56,423 nt of DNA. Origin: Bacteroidota bacterium. Its GTDB lineage: Bacteria > Bacteroidota > Bacteroidia > AKYH767-A > 2013-40CM-41-45. A model generated the notes under the pieces. The model had not been told where the DNA came from. It ran no database searches and saw only the letters and a program-made list of their open reading frames with translations. The stretch is taken from positions 1 to 56,423 of the forward strand of contig QQVM01000007.1 in the NCBI GenBank assembly GCA_003389385.1. Direction: 5' to 3'. A program made the position numbers and the translations under genes. This document shows positions 43,751-54,500 of the stretch, one piece after another (the first letter of the stretch is position 1; each line of letters starts with the position of its first letter).

Positions 43751-44206
43751 TCAGAAATCATCATCATCGTCCTCGAAGTCATCCATGGAGCCTGAATCAT
43801 CAAAGTCCTTCATGTCATCTTCAAGAGGCAATTCAATTTCTGAAGTGTCCATGTCATTTTGAGAAATGGATGAAATCTCAACGATTTCAGTTTCTCTTGT
43901 AACGAGCAATGGACTTTCATCCATGATGACTGATTTCTTCACTGCTTCTGCTTTTTTCGGAGCTGCGGATTTCTTAACTGAAGGTGCTTTCTTAGCTGCA
44001 GGTTTGCTCTTGGCTGCTACTTTTTTCGGAGCTGCCTTTTTAACTTTATTCTTGACTGCTTTTTTAGCCGGTTTAGCAGCAGTTTTTTTTGCAGCCGGCT
44101 TCTTGGCTTTTTTAGCCGCTGGCTTTTTCGCTTTGCCGGAAGAGGCTTTTTTCTTTGCCGGCTTTTTTACCTTTTTAGGTTTTGAAGTTTTCTTTTTTGT
44201 TGCCAT
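43751..44206 (-). CDS. Histone H1-like Lys/Ala-rich protein with acidic tail
   Basis: A 151-residue protein. Residues 1-95 are almost entirely Lys, Ala and Pro in repeats such as KKPAAKKAKKPAAKK, the composition of H1-type DNA-binding tails (Hc1-like in Bacteroidota and Chlamydia). Residues 96-151 turn abruptly acidic, ending in DFEDDDDDF, with many Asp, Glu and Ser. The basic part should bind DNA or RNA; the acidic part may bind a partner or shield the basic part. It is low-complexity, so homology is compositional. The start MATKKKTSK is the natural one. It stops beside anmK at a shared terminator. Confidence 0.8.
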   Translation of the reverse strand: MATKKKTSKPKKVKKPAKKKASSGKAKKPAAKKAKKPAAKKTAAKPAKKAVKNKVKKAAPKKVAAKSKPAAKKAPSVKKSAAPKKAEAVKKSVIMDESPLLVTRETEIVEISSISQNDMDTSEIELPLEDDMKDFDDSGSMDDFEDDDDDF

Positions 44207-44377
44207 GTCAGAGGGAGGTGTAGAGTGGTTACAATATCGGATTTTATAAGGTGATGATCAAAATTACAATATCATTTTATTTAGTTCCAAATAAAAAAAT
44301 CATCCATCGTAGATTTTTTTTTCTTCTCGAATCCCTGCATTTATCATGATTTGTCTAAGTGCCTGGGTGATCCTCTC

Positions 44378-44408
44378 TTTGCCTTTTCAGCTATTTGATG
44401 TAGGTTTG
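44378..44408 (+). promoter_or_regulatory. Bacteroidota promoter for the 44426 dehydrogenase
   Basis: TTTG at 44378-44381, a 19-base spacer and TAGGTTTG at 44401-44408 match the consensus exactly. The leader would be about 10 bases before the ATG at 44426. Confidence 0.65.
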
Positions 44409-44425
44409 CAAAGCTTAAAATTACG

Positions 44426-45691
44426 ATGAAAGACAATATTGAAACATATACTGCGGTTCAATTGAGGGATCTCATCCGCCAGTTTGAAGGGAAAAGACCT
44501 GAAATTGTGTTCGAGTGGAAGGACAGCGAAACTGAGGCCGAAGGTTGGATTGTGATTAACTCACTGCGTGGCGGTTCGGCCGGGGGCGGGACCAGGATGC
44601 GTAAAGGGCTAGACAGGCATGAGGTAGAGTCACTGGCAAAAACCATGGAGATTAAATTCTTCATCAGCGGACCGCCGATCGGAGGTGCAAAGTCAGGTAT
44701 CAACTTCGACCCTCACGATCCTCGTAAAAAGGGGGTTCTTGAGCGTTGGTATCGGGCAGTTATGCCGCTTTTAAAAGGCTATTACGGTACCGGCGGAGAT
44801 TTGAACGTGGATGAAATCCATGAAGTGATACCTATCACAGCTTCATTGGGCCTGAAACATCCTCAGGAAGGAACTGTGAACGCGCACTTTCATGCGAGCG
44901 CAGAACGCAAGAACAAGATCATTCAGCAGCTTCAGGCTGGTGTTAAAAAAGTGCTCGATAATCCGCAGTTTAGTCCCGATTTGGACAGGAATATAACTGT
45001 GGCAGACATGATAACAGGCTACGGAGTTGCGGAATCGGTATTTCATTATTATCGTCTGAATGGAAAGGACATTCACGGTAAAAGGGCCATTATACAGGGA
45101 TGGGGAAATGTGGGTGCCGCTGCAGGGTATTATCTTTCTCAACACGGTGTCAAAATCACCGGAATTATAGACCGTCACGGTGGTGTGATTAATCAGCGAG
45201 GATTCAGCCCGGAACAGGTCAAGACCTTTTTTCTTGAAAGAAACGGAAATCAACTTTTCACAAGGGACATGATTTCTGCTGATGAAATAAAGGATAAAAT
45301 CTGGCATACGGGAGCTGAAATATTCATTCCGGCCGCAGCTTCTAGGCTTGTTCAGAAGTCAGAGTTGGAAACAATGATTGATAATAGCCTTGAGCTTATC
45401 TCCTCAGGAGCCAATGTTCCTTTCGCAGACAGCGAGATTTTTTTCGGGCCCATTGCTGAATTTGCAGATAATTCAGTTGCAGTGATTCCTGATTTTATTG
45501 CCAATTGCGGAATGGCCAGAGTATTCCGATACCTTATGAATGATGATGTAAAAATTGAAGATAGCGCCATTTTCGACGATGTTTCATCCTGTATTGCAGA
45601 TGCACTGAAACATGTGATGGAATTGAATTCAGGTGGGACAGGCTTCAGCCGGACATCCCTCGAGTGGGCTCTCGGGAATTTATTGAAATGA
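44426..45691 (+). CDS. Glu/Leu/Phe/Val dehydrogenase family enzyme, divergent
   Basis: A 421-residue amino-acid dehydrogenase. It keeps the catalytic lysine motif GGAKSGI (about residue 89) and an aspartate in GTGGDLNVDE, plus the Rossmann motif GWGNVGAAAGYYL. It differs from gdhA at 7726-9027: it has a different N-terminal domain (residues 1-60), the glutamate-binding region is less conserved, and it has an insertion around 155-175 (KHPQEGTVNAHFHASAERKNKIIQQ). Its substrate may be glutamate, leucine or another amino acid; I cannot tell. A consensus promoter lies upstream. MscS follows by 59 bases. Confidence 0.85.
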   Translation: MKDNIETYTAVQLRDLIRQFEGKRPEIVFEWKDSETEAEGWIVINSLRGGSAGGGTRMRKGLDRHEVESLAKTMEIKFFISGPPIGGAKSGINFDPHDPRKKGVLERWYRAVMPLLKGYYGTGGDLNVDEIHEVIPITASLGLKHPQEGTVNAHFHASAERKNKIIQQLQAGVKKVLDNPQFSPDLDRNITVADMITGYGVAESVFHYYRLNGKDIHGKRAIIQGWGNVGAAAGYYLSQHGVKITGIIDRHGGVINQRGFSPEQVKTFFLERNGNQLFTRDMISADEIKDKIWHTGAEIFIPAAASRLVQKSELETMIDNSLELISSGANVPFADSEIFFGPIAEFADNSVAVIPDFIANCGMARVFRYLMNDDVKIEDSAIFDDVSSCIADALKHVMELNSGGTGFSRTSLEWALGNLLK

Positions 45692-45750
45692 CATAAGCGG
45701 AAGCTTATTATAAGATTCATTGATATGTTCCGGTTTGGAAGAACAATGCT

Positions 45751-46851
45751 ATGAAAGAGTACTTGCACAAAACTTTTCTCGGAAACACCCTCGAAGATTA
45801 CCTGTGGTTTGCAGGAATTTTAATTTTCGGACTTATTCTTAAAAAGTTTCTGGCGAAAATTTTAAGCCGGATTCTTTATCGTCTCTTCCGCAATTACGGA
45901 AAGACAATCGGAGTAGAGAAGTTCATAGAATTGCTACACAAACCCTTCGGGTTTCTCATTCTTGTTGTTCTGATATACCTGGCTTTCGACAGGCTTACCT
46001 TTCCTGCAGGATGGGAGCTCGATCCCGGCAATGTCTTTGGAGTGCGATATATTTTGCATCAAATCTTCCAGGGTGCAATCATTGTCGCATTTACATGGCT
46101 GATTCTCCGGGTTGTTGATTTCATTGGACTTGTTCTGTCAGCTCGGGCTGCATTGACTGAGAGCAAACTCGATGATCAGTTGGTTCCATTTGCGAAAGAG
46201 GCAGTTAAAATTCTCATTGCAGGATTTGGTTTTATGATCATGCTGGCTACAGTCTTCGATCTGAATGTTGTTTCACTTGTAACCGGACTTGGTATCGGAG
46301 GACTTGCTTTTGCCTTGGCTGCAAAAGAAACACTTGAAAACCTGCTTGGGTCATTCACCATTTTTCTTGATAAGCCTTTTGTTGTCGGTGATATGGTTAA
46401 AGTCGGGAATATTGAAGGGAGGGTGGAAAGCATCGGTTTTCGTTCAACAAGGATTCGATCGCTTGACAGAATGCTTGTGACAGTTCCGAACAAGAAAATG
46501 GTGGATTTCGAACTTAATAATGATACCGAGCGGACTGTACGCAGGGCGCGATTCAATGTGGGTCTTATTTATTCCACAACAGAAAAACAGATTCGCGACA
46601 TTGTATCTGAGATCAGCGCATTGCTTGACACGCATCCATTGCTGGAGCCTAAACGAGTGGTACGTTTTAATCAATTCGGACAAAGTTCTCTGGATATTTT
46701 GATTATTTACCTTGCACGCACGCCTGAGCTCGAAGATTTTTTGCGTGTGCAGGAAGAAATCAATTTTAAAATAATGGAGATTGTGAGAAAAAACGGAAGC
46801 GATTTCGCTTATCCGACATCTACGGTTTTCTTAAGAAAAGAAGATTCCTGA
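45751..46851 (+). CDS. Mechanosensitive channel of the MscS family
   Basis: A 366-residue inner-membrane channel that opens under membrane tension after osmotic downshock. Membrane segments lie at about 17-36, 69-83 and 106-130, and the pore helix region at about 160-205 contains VVSLVTGLGIGGLAFALAAKETLENLLGSF, the classical MscS pore (Gly/Ala-rich) and following loop. The cytoplasmic β-domain (FVVGDMVKVGNIEGRVESIGFRSTRIRSLDRMLVTVPN) is typical. The extra N-terminal membrane segments make it longer than E. coli MscS (286 residues). Confidence 0.92.
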   Translation: MKEYLHKTFLGNTLEDYLWFAGILIFGLILKKFLAKILSRILYRLFRNYGKTIGVEKFIELLHKPFGFLILVVLIYLAFDRLTFPAGWELDPGNVFGVRYILHQIFQGAIIVAFTWLILRVVDFIGLVLSARAALTESKLDDQLVPFAKEAVKILIAGFGFMIMLATVFDLNVVSLVTGLGIGGLAFALAAKETLENLLGSFTIFLDKPFVVGDMVKVGNIEGRVESIGFRSTRIRSLDRMLVTVPNKKMVDFELNNDTERTVRRARFNVGLIYSTTEKQIRDIVSEISALLDTHPLLEPKRVVRFNQFGQSSLDILIIYLARTPELEDFLRVQEEINFKIMEIVRKNGSDFAYPTSTVFLRKEDS

Positions 46852-46857
46852 GATTTT

Positions 46858-47397
46858 TCAGTTGAAGATATAAAGCGTACGGCTTCCGGCATCGTAATCC
46901 GTTGTATATTGCTTCAATGGCTTGGTAGCAGGCCCGTTGATCACATGCCCGTCAGTGAGTCCGAACTTGCTTCCGCAGTTTTTATCTTCACCAATCACAC
47001 CGCTTGCGTCTTTTTCGACAAATGAGTTGGGTTCCACAGGATCATAAGGGCAAGCTTGTTCAAATGCCACGAAATCATTTTGAAATCTGTGATATACCAG
47101 TATGCCTTTGTAGCCACCTGCAATTTCCACTGAATTACCTACACTGTTAAGTGAAGCAAATTCAGGCAGGCTGAGTTGAAGAGCAAGGTTTACAGAAACA
47201 TTAGGAATATCCTGATATACCTTATCCTTCTTGCAGGAAGAAAATGAGAAAGCAATAGACATTATCGTTCCAATCACGATGAAAGAATGAAATTTGAAAA
47301 CAGGTTTCGACGATGCTTTTGCGATTGCATCAGTCGGGAAAACTTGTTTTTTATTGATGAAATTTTTTCTGCTATTCATCGTTTTATCAGAAATCAC
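46858..47397 (-). CDS. Rieske-like lipoprotein with altered cluster ligands
   Basis: A 179-residue protein. An N-terminal segment of about 35 residues precedes a hydrophobic stretch (FIVIGTIMSIAFSFSSC) with a lipobox cysteine near 55. The domain resembles the Rieske fold: QACPYDPV would be the first ligand loop and NCGSKFGLTDGHVINGPATKPLKQY the second, with the conserved GS.F and GPA..PL. The usual ligand pattern is CxH...CxxH; here the histidines are replaced (CPY, and N-C in the second loop), so a normal 2Fe-2S cluster is doubtful. It may be a degenerate Rieske protein with a structural or other binding role. The long N-terminus makes the start uncertain. It is divergent from the metal-binding lipoprotein gene. 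Confidence 0.7.
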   Translation of the reverse strand: MISDKTMNSRKNFINKKQVFPTDAIAKASSKPVFKFHSFIVIGTIMSIAFSFSSCKKDKVYQDIPNVSVNLALQLSLPEFASLNSVGNSVEIAGGYKGILVYHRFQNDFVAFEQACPYDPVEPNSFVEKDASGVIGEDKNCGSKFGLTDGHVINGPATKPLKQYTTDYDAGSRTLYIFN

Positions 47398-47411
47398 CCG
47401 GTAATTATTGT

Positions 47412-47419
47412 TATTTTTG
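47412..47419 (+). promoter_or_regulatory. Candidate -7 element for the metal-binding lipoprotein
   Basis: TATTTTTG matches TAnnTTTG exactly and lies 21 bases before the ATG at 47441. It excludes the 11-codon extension starting at TTG 47408. Confidence 0.45.
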
Positions 47420-47440
47420 ATATATCCAATACAACAGAAA

Positions 47441-47659
47441 ATGAAAAAAGTTTTTTATTTCATCGCCATTGCAACTGCTTTATCATTTGCAGCATGTAAA
47501 AGTAATGAAAAGCAGGAAAAGGCTGCGGCTGCGTCAGAGGTGACATCTGAACCTAAGAAAGCTTCAAGCCAATATTCCTGTCCTATGCATCCTGAAGTAA
47601 TGTCAGAAAGTCCGGGCCAATGTCCGCATTGCGGGATGGATCTTGAAGTTAAGAGTTAA
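47441..47659 (+). CDS. Heavy-metal-binding lipoprotein
   Basis: A 72-residue lipoprotein. Lipobox ALSFAAC puts the acylated cysteine at about residue 19, followed by a Lys/Glu/Ala-rich linker. The C-terminal heavy-metal-binding domain has YSCPMHPEVMSESPGQCPHCGMDL, the pattern of HMBD modules that in copper and cobalt/zinc efflux proteins bind metal through Cys, Met and His. It is probably an envelope metal-binding or metallochaperone-like protein. It lies beside the Rieske-like and Lys-rich envelope genes. No efflux pump is in this window. Confidence 0.88.
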   Translation: MKKVFYFIAIATALSFAACKSNEKQEKAAAASEVTSEPKKASSQYSCPMHPEVMSESPGQCPHCGMDLEVKS

Positions 47660-47684
47660 TCCAAATCTTTGATTCTTCAACGGA

Positions 47685-48029
47685 ATGCTAAGAGCAGTTT
47701 ATACTTTGATTTGTGTTTTGTTGTTTTCAGTTTCTGTGAAAGCCCAGGAGATGGATGTTGATTCGCGGTCACCGAAGCCAAAGCCATCTTCTGCACAACA
47801 AAAGAAAGCGGATAAAAAGAAAGCTCTGCAAAAGAAGAAAAAGGAAAAAGCAATTGAGAAAGGCAAGAAGCGCCACTTGAAAATTCAGAAGAAACATACA
47901 AAGAAAATGATGAAGAAGAGCCGAAAGAAATCAAAGCGATGGAATGATAATTCAGGAATAATATATTTCAGAAAAGATTTTCGACTGGATGAAGTGATTA
48001 TCATGAAGAGTGATTCAGCTTCTGTATGA
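47685..48029 (+). CDS. Small secreted Lys-rich protein
   Basis: A 114-residue protein with signal peptide (YTLICVLLFSVSVKAQ), then a short acidic/Pro-rich stretch and a 60-residue run dominated by lysine (KKADKKKALQKKKKEKAIEK), ending in a more normal C-terminus (SGIIYFRKDFRLDEVIIMKSD). The mature protein is very basic. It could bind nucleic acid, lipopolysaccharide or polyanionic polymer outside the cell; there is no direct evidence. It lies 25 bases after the metal-binding gene and is probably co-transcribed. Confidence 0.65.
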   Translation: MLRAVYTLICVLLFSVSVKAQEMDVDSRSPKPKPSSAQQKKADKKKALQKKKKEKAIEKGKKRHLKIQKKHTKKMMKKSRKKSKRWNDNSGIIYFRKDFRLDEVIIMKSDSASV

Positions 48030-48577
48030 TATTTTGAACCATCTGATTTCTTTTATTTGAAGCGGGTTTCAGGCTCAACCCACCCTTTTTGATTAGCCAT
48101 TATTTATTTCTTCTATTCAATCATTCTGCTTTTGGCTTTTTAGTATTAAAAATTAAAAATTTTAATCAGTCTTTATCAGTCATACTACTTAAGTATGATA
48201 AAATGAACTGATTCTCTGAAAACCGCTTCAGGCGTAGCTTTTGGCAAATGTTGGCCAAGCATTTTGGTTCATCCGCCAAATAAGGGAGGAGATTATCAAT
48301 ATAAAATTGCGAAAAATTAATTCTTATCGGATTTTTGAAGCATCTAATGCTTTGTATATGCATGTTTCAGTCTGATAGAAAATACCTGTTAATCTTTTTC
48401 AGATCAATTGTTTTGGTTAAGTCCGAACTGAATCCATTTTATATCACGTTTGCTAATGGTTGCCTGCGACGACCTGTTTGTTTTTTTGATTCACATCATT
48501 GCTATCAACATCATTCATCAACATAATGTCACAGGAATAAATCATCACACTTCGGTTAAAGAATAAGCCACAAAAAC
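48030..48577. other. Intergenic region upstream of the giant adhesin
   Basis: About 550 bases of AT-rich sequence with no supportable gene. A minus-strand open frame at 48166-48363 has no motif. A 7-bp hairpin TCATACT/AGTATGA lies at 48180-48198 without a T-run, and an A/T-rich palindrome near 48148-48165. I see no good TAnnTTTG before the adhesin start, so its promoter is not identified. The length fits a regulated leader. Confidence 0.4.
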
Positions 48578-51500
48578 ATGAAACACAATTACCACTCCCT
48601 GATGGGGAAGCAAATGCTTCTACCGTGTTCAATTCTTATAATGTTTGCATTCACACTAATGCAAAAATCTGCTGATGCGCAGACTTATTTCAATCAGAAT
48701 TTTGATACATCTTCGACTGTATCGTATTACGTGCATGCCACAAATCCAAGTACTGCTCAGTTTAATGCTATCAGCACCAGTACGGGAACTACAGTAAGCA
48801 TAAATAACGGTACTTTGCAGTTTGCAAGAACCGGGGGAGCGGGCATTGCTGTGAGATCAACGAATTTCACAGGCAGCCCTACAGCATTAATTGTTACTTA
48901 CAATTTAACTGTGACAGGTAACAATTCGGCTAATCTTCCTGTATGTTCAAGGTTGGCCATTGGTTCTGGATTTACTTCCGCTTTGACCAACGAGGCTAAT
49001 GCCTCAACCTTTTCATACATTGACATTGAACCGAGGAGTGGAACAAACTTCAGAATTAAATCAGCATCGGGAAGTAATTCATCCAATTTCTCAAGTGGCA
49101 CGACTGTGGCTGTCACCTGGGTGCTTAATCGTTCAGGATCTCAAATAACATACACAGGACCCAATGGTTCTGCATCCACTCTGAATAATAATCTGAATGA
49201 TGTATGGCTTGGTACAACCCGCTTTTCATCAGGGACTGCTGTCACAACAAGTGGAGTTAATCTGAATAATATAAAGTTCAGTTTCACTTCTGAAAATCTT
49301 ACCATACAAATAGATAATCTGAAAATAACTGCAATTCCGGCAGTAATAACTACTCATCCTGTTTCTCAAACGGTTTGTTATTTGTCGCCTGTGAATTTCA
49401 CATCTGCCGGCTTGAATCAAACATCCATCCAATGGCAGAAACAATCATCCGGTGTTTGGGGAAATATTGCAGGAGCCACTTCTGCTAATTATTCAATTGC
49501 CTCTGCAGATGTGCCACACATTGGAAACTATCGCGTACTATACATCAAAGGAACCGATACTACTTTTTCCAATGTAGCCACCTTGAATCTGGATGTGCCA
49601 AGTTTTGGAGGTGAAGTAACACCTGTAAGCACGAACGTTTGTTCTGGTGTAAATTCTGGCACGCTTACATTGGTTAACCATGAAACTCTTATTCAGAAAT
49701 GGCAGTTCTCCACCAACAGCGGTGGATTATGGACTGACATTGCCAACACCACAAATACGCTTAATTATTCGAATCTGACTACAACTACATGGTACAGAGC
49801 TGTAGTGGTGAATGGCACATGTCCTGCAGATAATTCCGATCATGCAGAAGTTGTGGTGTATCCTGCACTCACCCAGTTTTCTATTACAGGGTCTAATTAT
49901 ATTTGCCAGGGTTCATCCGGAACAGCACTTGGGCTTAACGGATCACAAACCGGAGTGAATTATCAGCTGAGACGCAACGGAGTGAATCAGGGCAGTGCAG
50001 TCTCAGGAACCGGATCAGCAATTTCGTTTGGGATACAAAACCTCGCAGGCACTTACACTGTTAATGCGATTCATGCGACGATAGGTTGTGTTGTACAGAT
50101 GGGGGCTTCTCATGAATTGCAACTTGTGCCAGTCCCAACTTTAAATTCTGTTTCAGCTACACCTGGGTCAATCTGTCCCGGTCAAAGTTCCAGCCTTTCA
50201 TCAAGCGGTACCAGCAATTATTTCCCACTCACTACTTTTGAAAATAATGTTGGCGGTGCCATTCCAAATCAGGTTCCTACCGGATTAGATAGATCAATTA
50301 TAGTCTCTGGTGCGCCCTCAGACATGTCTTTGGTTACCAATCTTTCTGTCAAAGTAAACGTAACTCATCCTCGTACCAGAGATATTGAATTGTATCTTAC
50401 CCGGCCAGGCGGTACAGCTTTGTCAACTACTGCCACAGGAAACTATTATAATACAATTACTCCTGGCCACAACATATGCCTTATTGCAGATAAAGAAGGA
50501 GCCTCAAGAGCTAACCTGACTGATATAGTCTTCTCAGATAATGGTGCGGTATTATCAGGTGATAACCCTTATACAGGAGTCTTCAAACCAGAAAATCTTT
50601 TCAGTACACTAACAGGAAACCCAAACGGGACATGGACTCTAAGAGCTGTTGATGACGCTTCTGCTGGGGATATTGGAACATTGGATGACTGGTCTATTAC
50701 TATGAATCTTGTTACCGGTTTAACTTATACTTGGACTTCCAGTCCAGCTGGTTTTACTTCAAATGTTCAAAATCCAGGAGCTGTATTTCCTACAGTAACC
50801 ACAACTTATACAGTTAGCATAGCCAATGCTGTCACTGGTTGTTCAGTACAGGGTAATGCAACTGTAAATGTTTCCAATGTGAGTGGTAATTGCTCTGTCA
50901 TTTCTCATGTATCATGTATAGGAGGGAATGACGGATCTGTTAACATTGTTGGAACTGGTGGAGTTGCTCCTTATACTGTTTCCGGAAACCCAACAAGCGG
51001 ATTGTCGGCTGGCACATACAACTATACAATTACTGATGCCATCGGTTGCACCGGTACATGCAGTGTGACCATTACTCAGCCGGCTTCACCTGTCAGCATT
51101 TCTTGTTCACTTGTCAATGATGTGACATGTAATGGTGGCTCCGATGGTGCAGTCTCAGTGAGTGCATCAGGTGGTACAGGAGCTATAAGCATATCTCCAT
51201 CCACTTTTACGGGGCTGTCAGCAGGCACTCATACATTTACTGCGACAGATGCGAACGGATGCACTGCCACCTGCAACGTTATAATTTCAGAGCCACAACC
51301 TGTGGTCGTAACTTGTACTGTCATCAAGCATGTTACTTGCAATGGAACATCTGATGGTGAAGTTAGTGTTTCTGCAAGCGGCGGTACAGGCGCACTCACT
51401 TTGACATCCAGCACTCCCACAACGAATTTATCCGGAGGAAGCTATACCTATGTATTTACTGACGCCAATGGATGCACCGGGAGCTGTACAGTCACAATCA

Positions 51501-54500
51501 ATGAACCAGCGATTCTTCAGGCAAATTGTTCTGTGTCGAAAAATGTTTCATGCTTAGGTGGATCTGATGGAGAAGTTTCCATTAATCCTACAGGAGGTAC
51601 ACCTCCGTATACTATAACCGGAGATCCATTGACCGGACTTTCTGCCGGAACGTATAATTACCTAGTTACCGGTTCTAATGGTTGTACAGCAACGTGTACG
51701 GTAACCATAACAGAACCGGCAAGTGCAGTCTCTGCTACTTGTACTTTTGTAAATGATGCAAGCTGCTTTGGTGGATCAGACGGATCCGCAAATGTAGTGG
51801 GCAGTGGCGGGACTCCTCCATACACTTTTTCTCCTACACCTTCCAACCTTACTGCAGGAATCCACACCATCACCGTGACTGATGATAATGGTTGCACTGC
51901 AACTTGTGATGTTACAATTGGTCAGCCAACCCAAATTGTACCTAACTGCAGCGTACTCACGCACGTGACCTGCCATGGCGGATCAGACGGATCGGTTTCG
52001 GTGAGCGGCACGGGCGGCACAGGAAACATCACAGTGAGCGGACCAGCCCTGAGCGGACTTTCAGCCGGCAGTTACACCTATACTTTGACAGATGAAAACG
52101 GATGCACCGCAGAGTGCACGCTGATTATCACCGAACCAACACCGGTTGTGGCCAACTGCAGCGTGATCCAGCATGTAAGCTGTAACGGCGGCAATGACGG
52201 ATCGGTGTCTGTGACAGGCAGCGGTGGAGTAGGACCCTACACCATCGGCGGAGATCCATTGACGGGCTTATCCGCAGGAACCTATAACTATACAGTGACG
52301 GATGCCAGCGGCTGCGTAGCCAACTGCAGCGTGACCATCACCGAACCGACGCAATTGACCAGCGTATGTTCGGTCATACAGCATGTAAGCTGCAACGGCG
52401 GCTCTGACGGATCAGTATCAGTGACCGGCAGCGGAGGCACCGCGCCATATACAGTAACAGGCAACCCATTGACAGGACTATCAGCTGGTACTTACACATA
52501 TACCATTACTGATGCCAAGGGCTGTACCACTTCATGTTCGTTGACAATTACCCAACCCTCGGTCCTTTCAGCTAACTGCAGTGTAATAAATCATGTGAGC
52601 TGCCGTTTCGGATCTAACGGAGCCGTGCAAGTTAACGGTGTCGGTGGAACAGCCCCATATTCTGTAAGTCCTGCCACTACCGGTCTTGCAGCTGGAACAT
52701 ACACATTTACAGTGACAGATGCAGAGGGATGTACAGCTACATGCACTGCAACCATTACTCAGCCTACCACCAGTGTTCAGATTGATGCTACAGTTATCAA
52801 TCATGTAAGCTGTTTCGGAGGGAATGATGGAGCGATTTCATTGAGTGCGTATGGAGGAACCGGAACTGTTACAATCAGCGGTCCTGCGACTAGCCAACTA
52901 TCAGCCGGTAGCTATACCTATACAGCTACGGATGCTAATGGTTGTACAGCATCTGAAACAGTTATTATCACTCAGCCTTCTGTGTTAACTGCCTCTGCTT
53001 CCGGTATAGTGCACAATACCTGTTTTGGTCATTCAAATGGATCTGTGACAATCACCGCAAACGGAGGAACACCACCGTATACCGGTATTGGAACATTTAA
53101 TAACCTGGCTGCAGGTACATATTCTTATGTGGTAACTGACAGTAAAGGATGTTCATTTACCGTAAGCAATGTGGTTATTAACCAACCGTCTCAAACAGTA
53201 TTCTCCACTGCAAATGTCACTCCTGCTTCAATATGTCAGGGTGCATCTGCAAATCTGACATCTACCGGTTCATCCAACGTCACTCAAACAGTTTCTGGTT
53301 CTAACGCCACAAGTGGTGCAATACCCAATCAGAACAGAACAGGTGTATCTAGAACAATTACAATTTCTGGTGCGCCAAGCACATTGTCTCAGGTTTCTAA
53401 TCTTCGAGTAACTGTTAACGTTTCTCACACTAAAACAGGTGAAGTTGAGTTGTATCTGATCCGTCCAGGTGGAAATGCATTGATTGAAGCTGATAATGGA
53501 TCATTCTATAATACAATTACCGCAGGACATAGCATTTGTCTAGTTGCAGACAGAGCCAACGGCACTGACCAGCACTTTACAAATACCATTTTCTCAGATG
53601 CAGGGGCATTGTTATCAACTGGAACGAATCCTTACACAGGCACCTTCAGGCCTGAAAATCTGTTCAGCACCCTTACTCAATCTTCAAATCCAAATGGAGT
53701 ATGGACCTTGAAAGCACTAGATGATGGCGGTGGAACTACCGGTTCTTTGCTAAACTGGTCTATTGCCATGGACATGCCAAATGGTGTGACGTATACTTGG
53801 TCTTCCAATCCGGCTGGCTTCAGTTCATCGGTTCAGAATCCAGGTTCAGTGAGTCCTTCCGTAACAACTACATATACAGTTACCGTTACTGATAACATCA
53901 CCGGATGTACATCAAAGAGCAACACTACTCTTACAATTAATCCTTTACCTCTACTTAACTGTTCAGTGATTAATCATGTTTCCTGTTTTGGCGGTAACAA
54001 TGGTTCAGTATCAGTTGTACCAAGTGGTGGAACCGGAACCTTGAATGTGAGCGGACCACCTACAAGCGGATTGTCTGCAGGAACTTATGTCTATACTGTT
54101 ACAGATGCGAACGGTTGCACTTCAACATGCAATGTGACAATCACTCAGCCAACACCAATCGTTCCGAATTGCACTGTGGTTAACCATGTAAGTTGTTTCG
54201 GTGGATCAGATGGTGCTGTCTCAATAAATCCAAGTGGTGGAACAGGTGCCTTGAGTGTGTCTGGTCCGGCAACCAGTGGGTTGAGCGCAGGAACCTATAC
54301 CTACACAATTACTGATGCAAATGGATGTACTGCAACATGCAATGTGACAATCACACAACCAACCTTGCTTACCATCAATTGCAGCATAGTTAATCATGTT
54401 TCATGTAACGGAGGAAATGACGGTCTAGTTTCTGTCGGTTTCAGCGGTGGAACAGGACCATATAGTGTTTCACCTGCTACTTCTAACTTGTCTGCAGGAA

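Noticed and set aside
43866-44249. A plus-strand open frame opposite the histone-like gene
   Set aside because: It is rich in Phe, Ala and Leu because Lys and Ala codons read backwards give these residues. No independent start context or motif.
48166-48363. A minus-strand 65-codon open frame in the region before the adhesin
   Set aside because: No motif, no ribosome or promoter support, and AT-rich low-information sequence.
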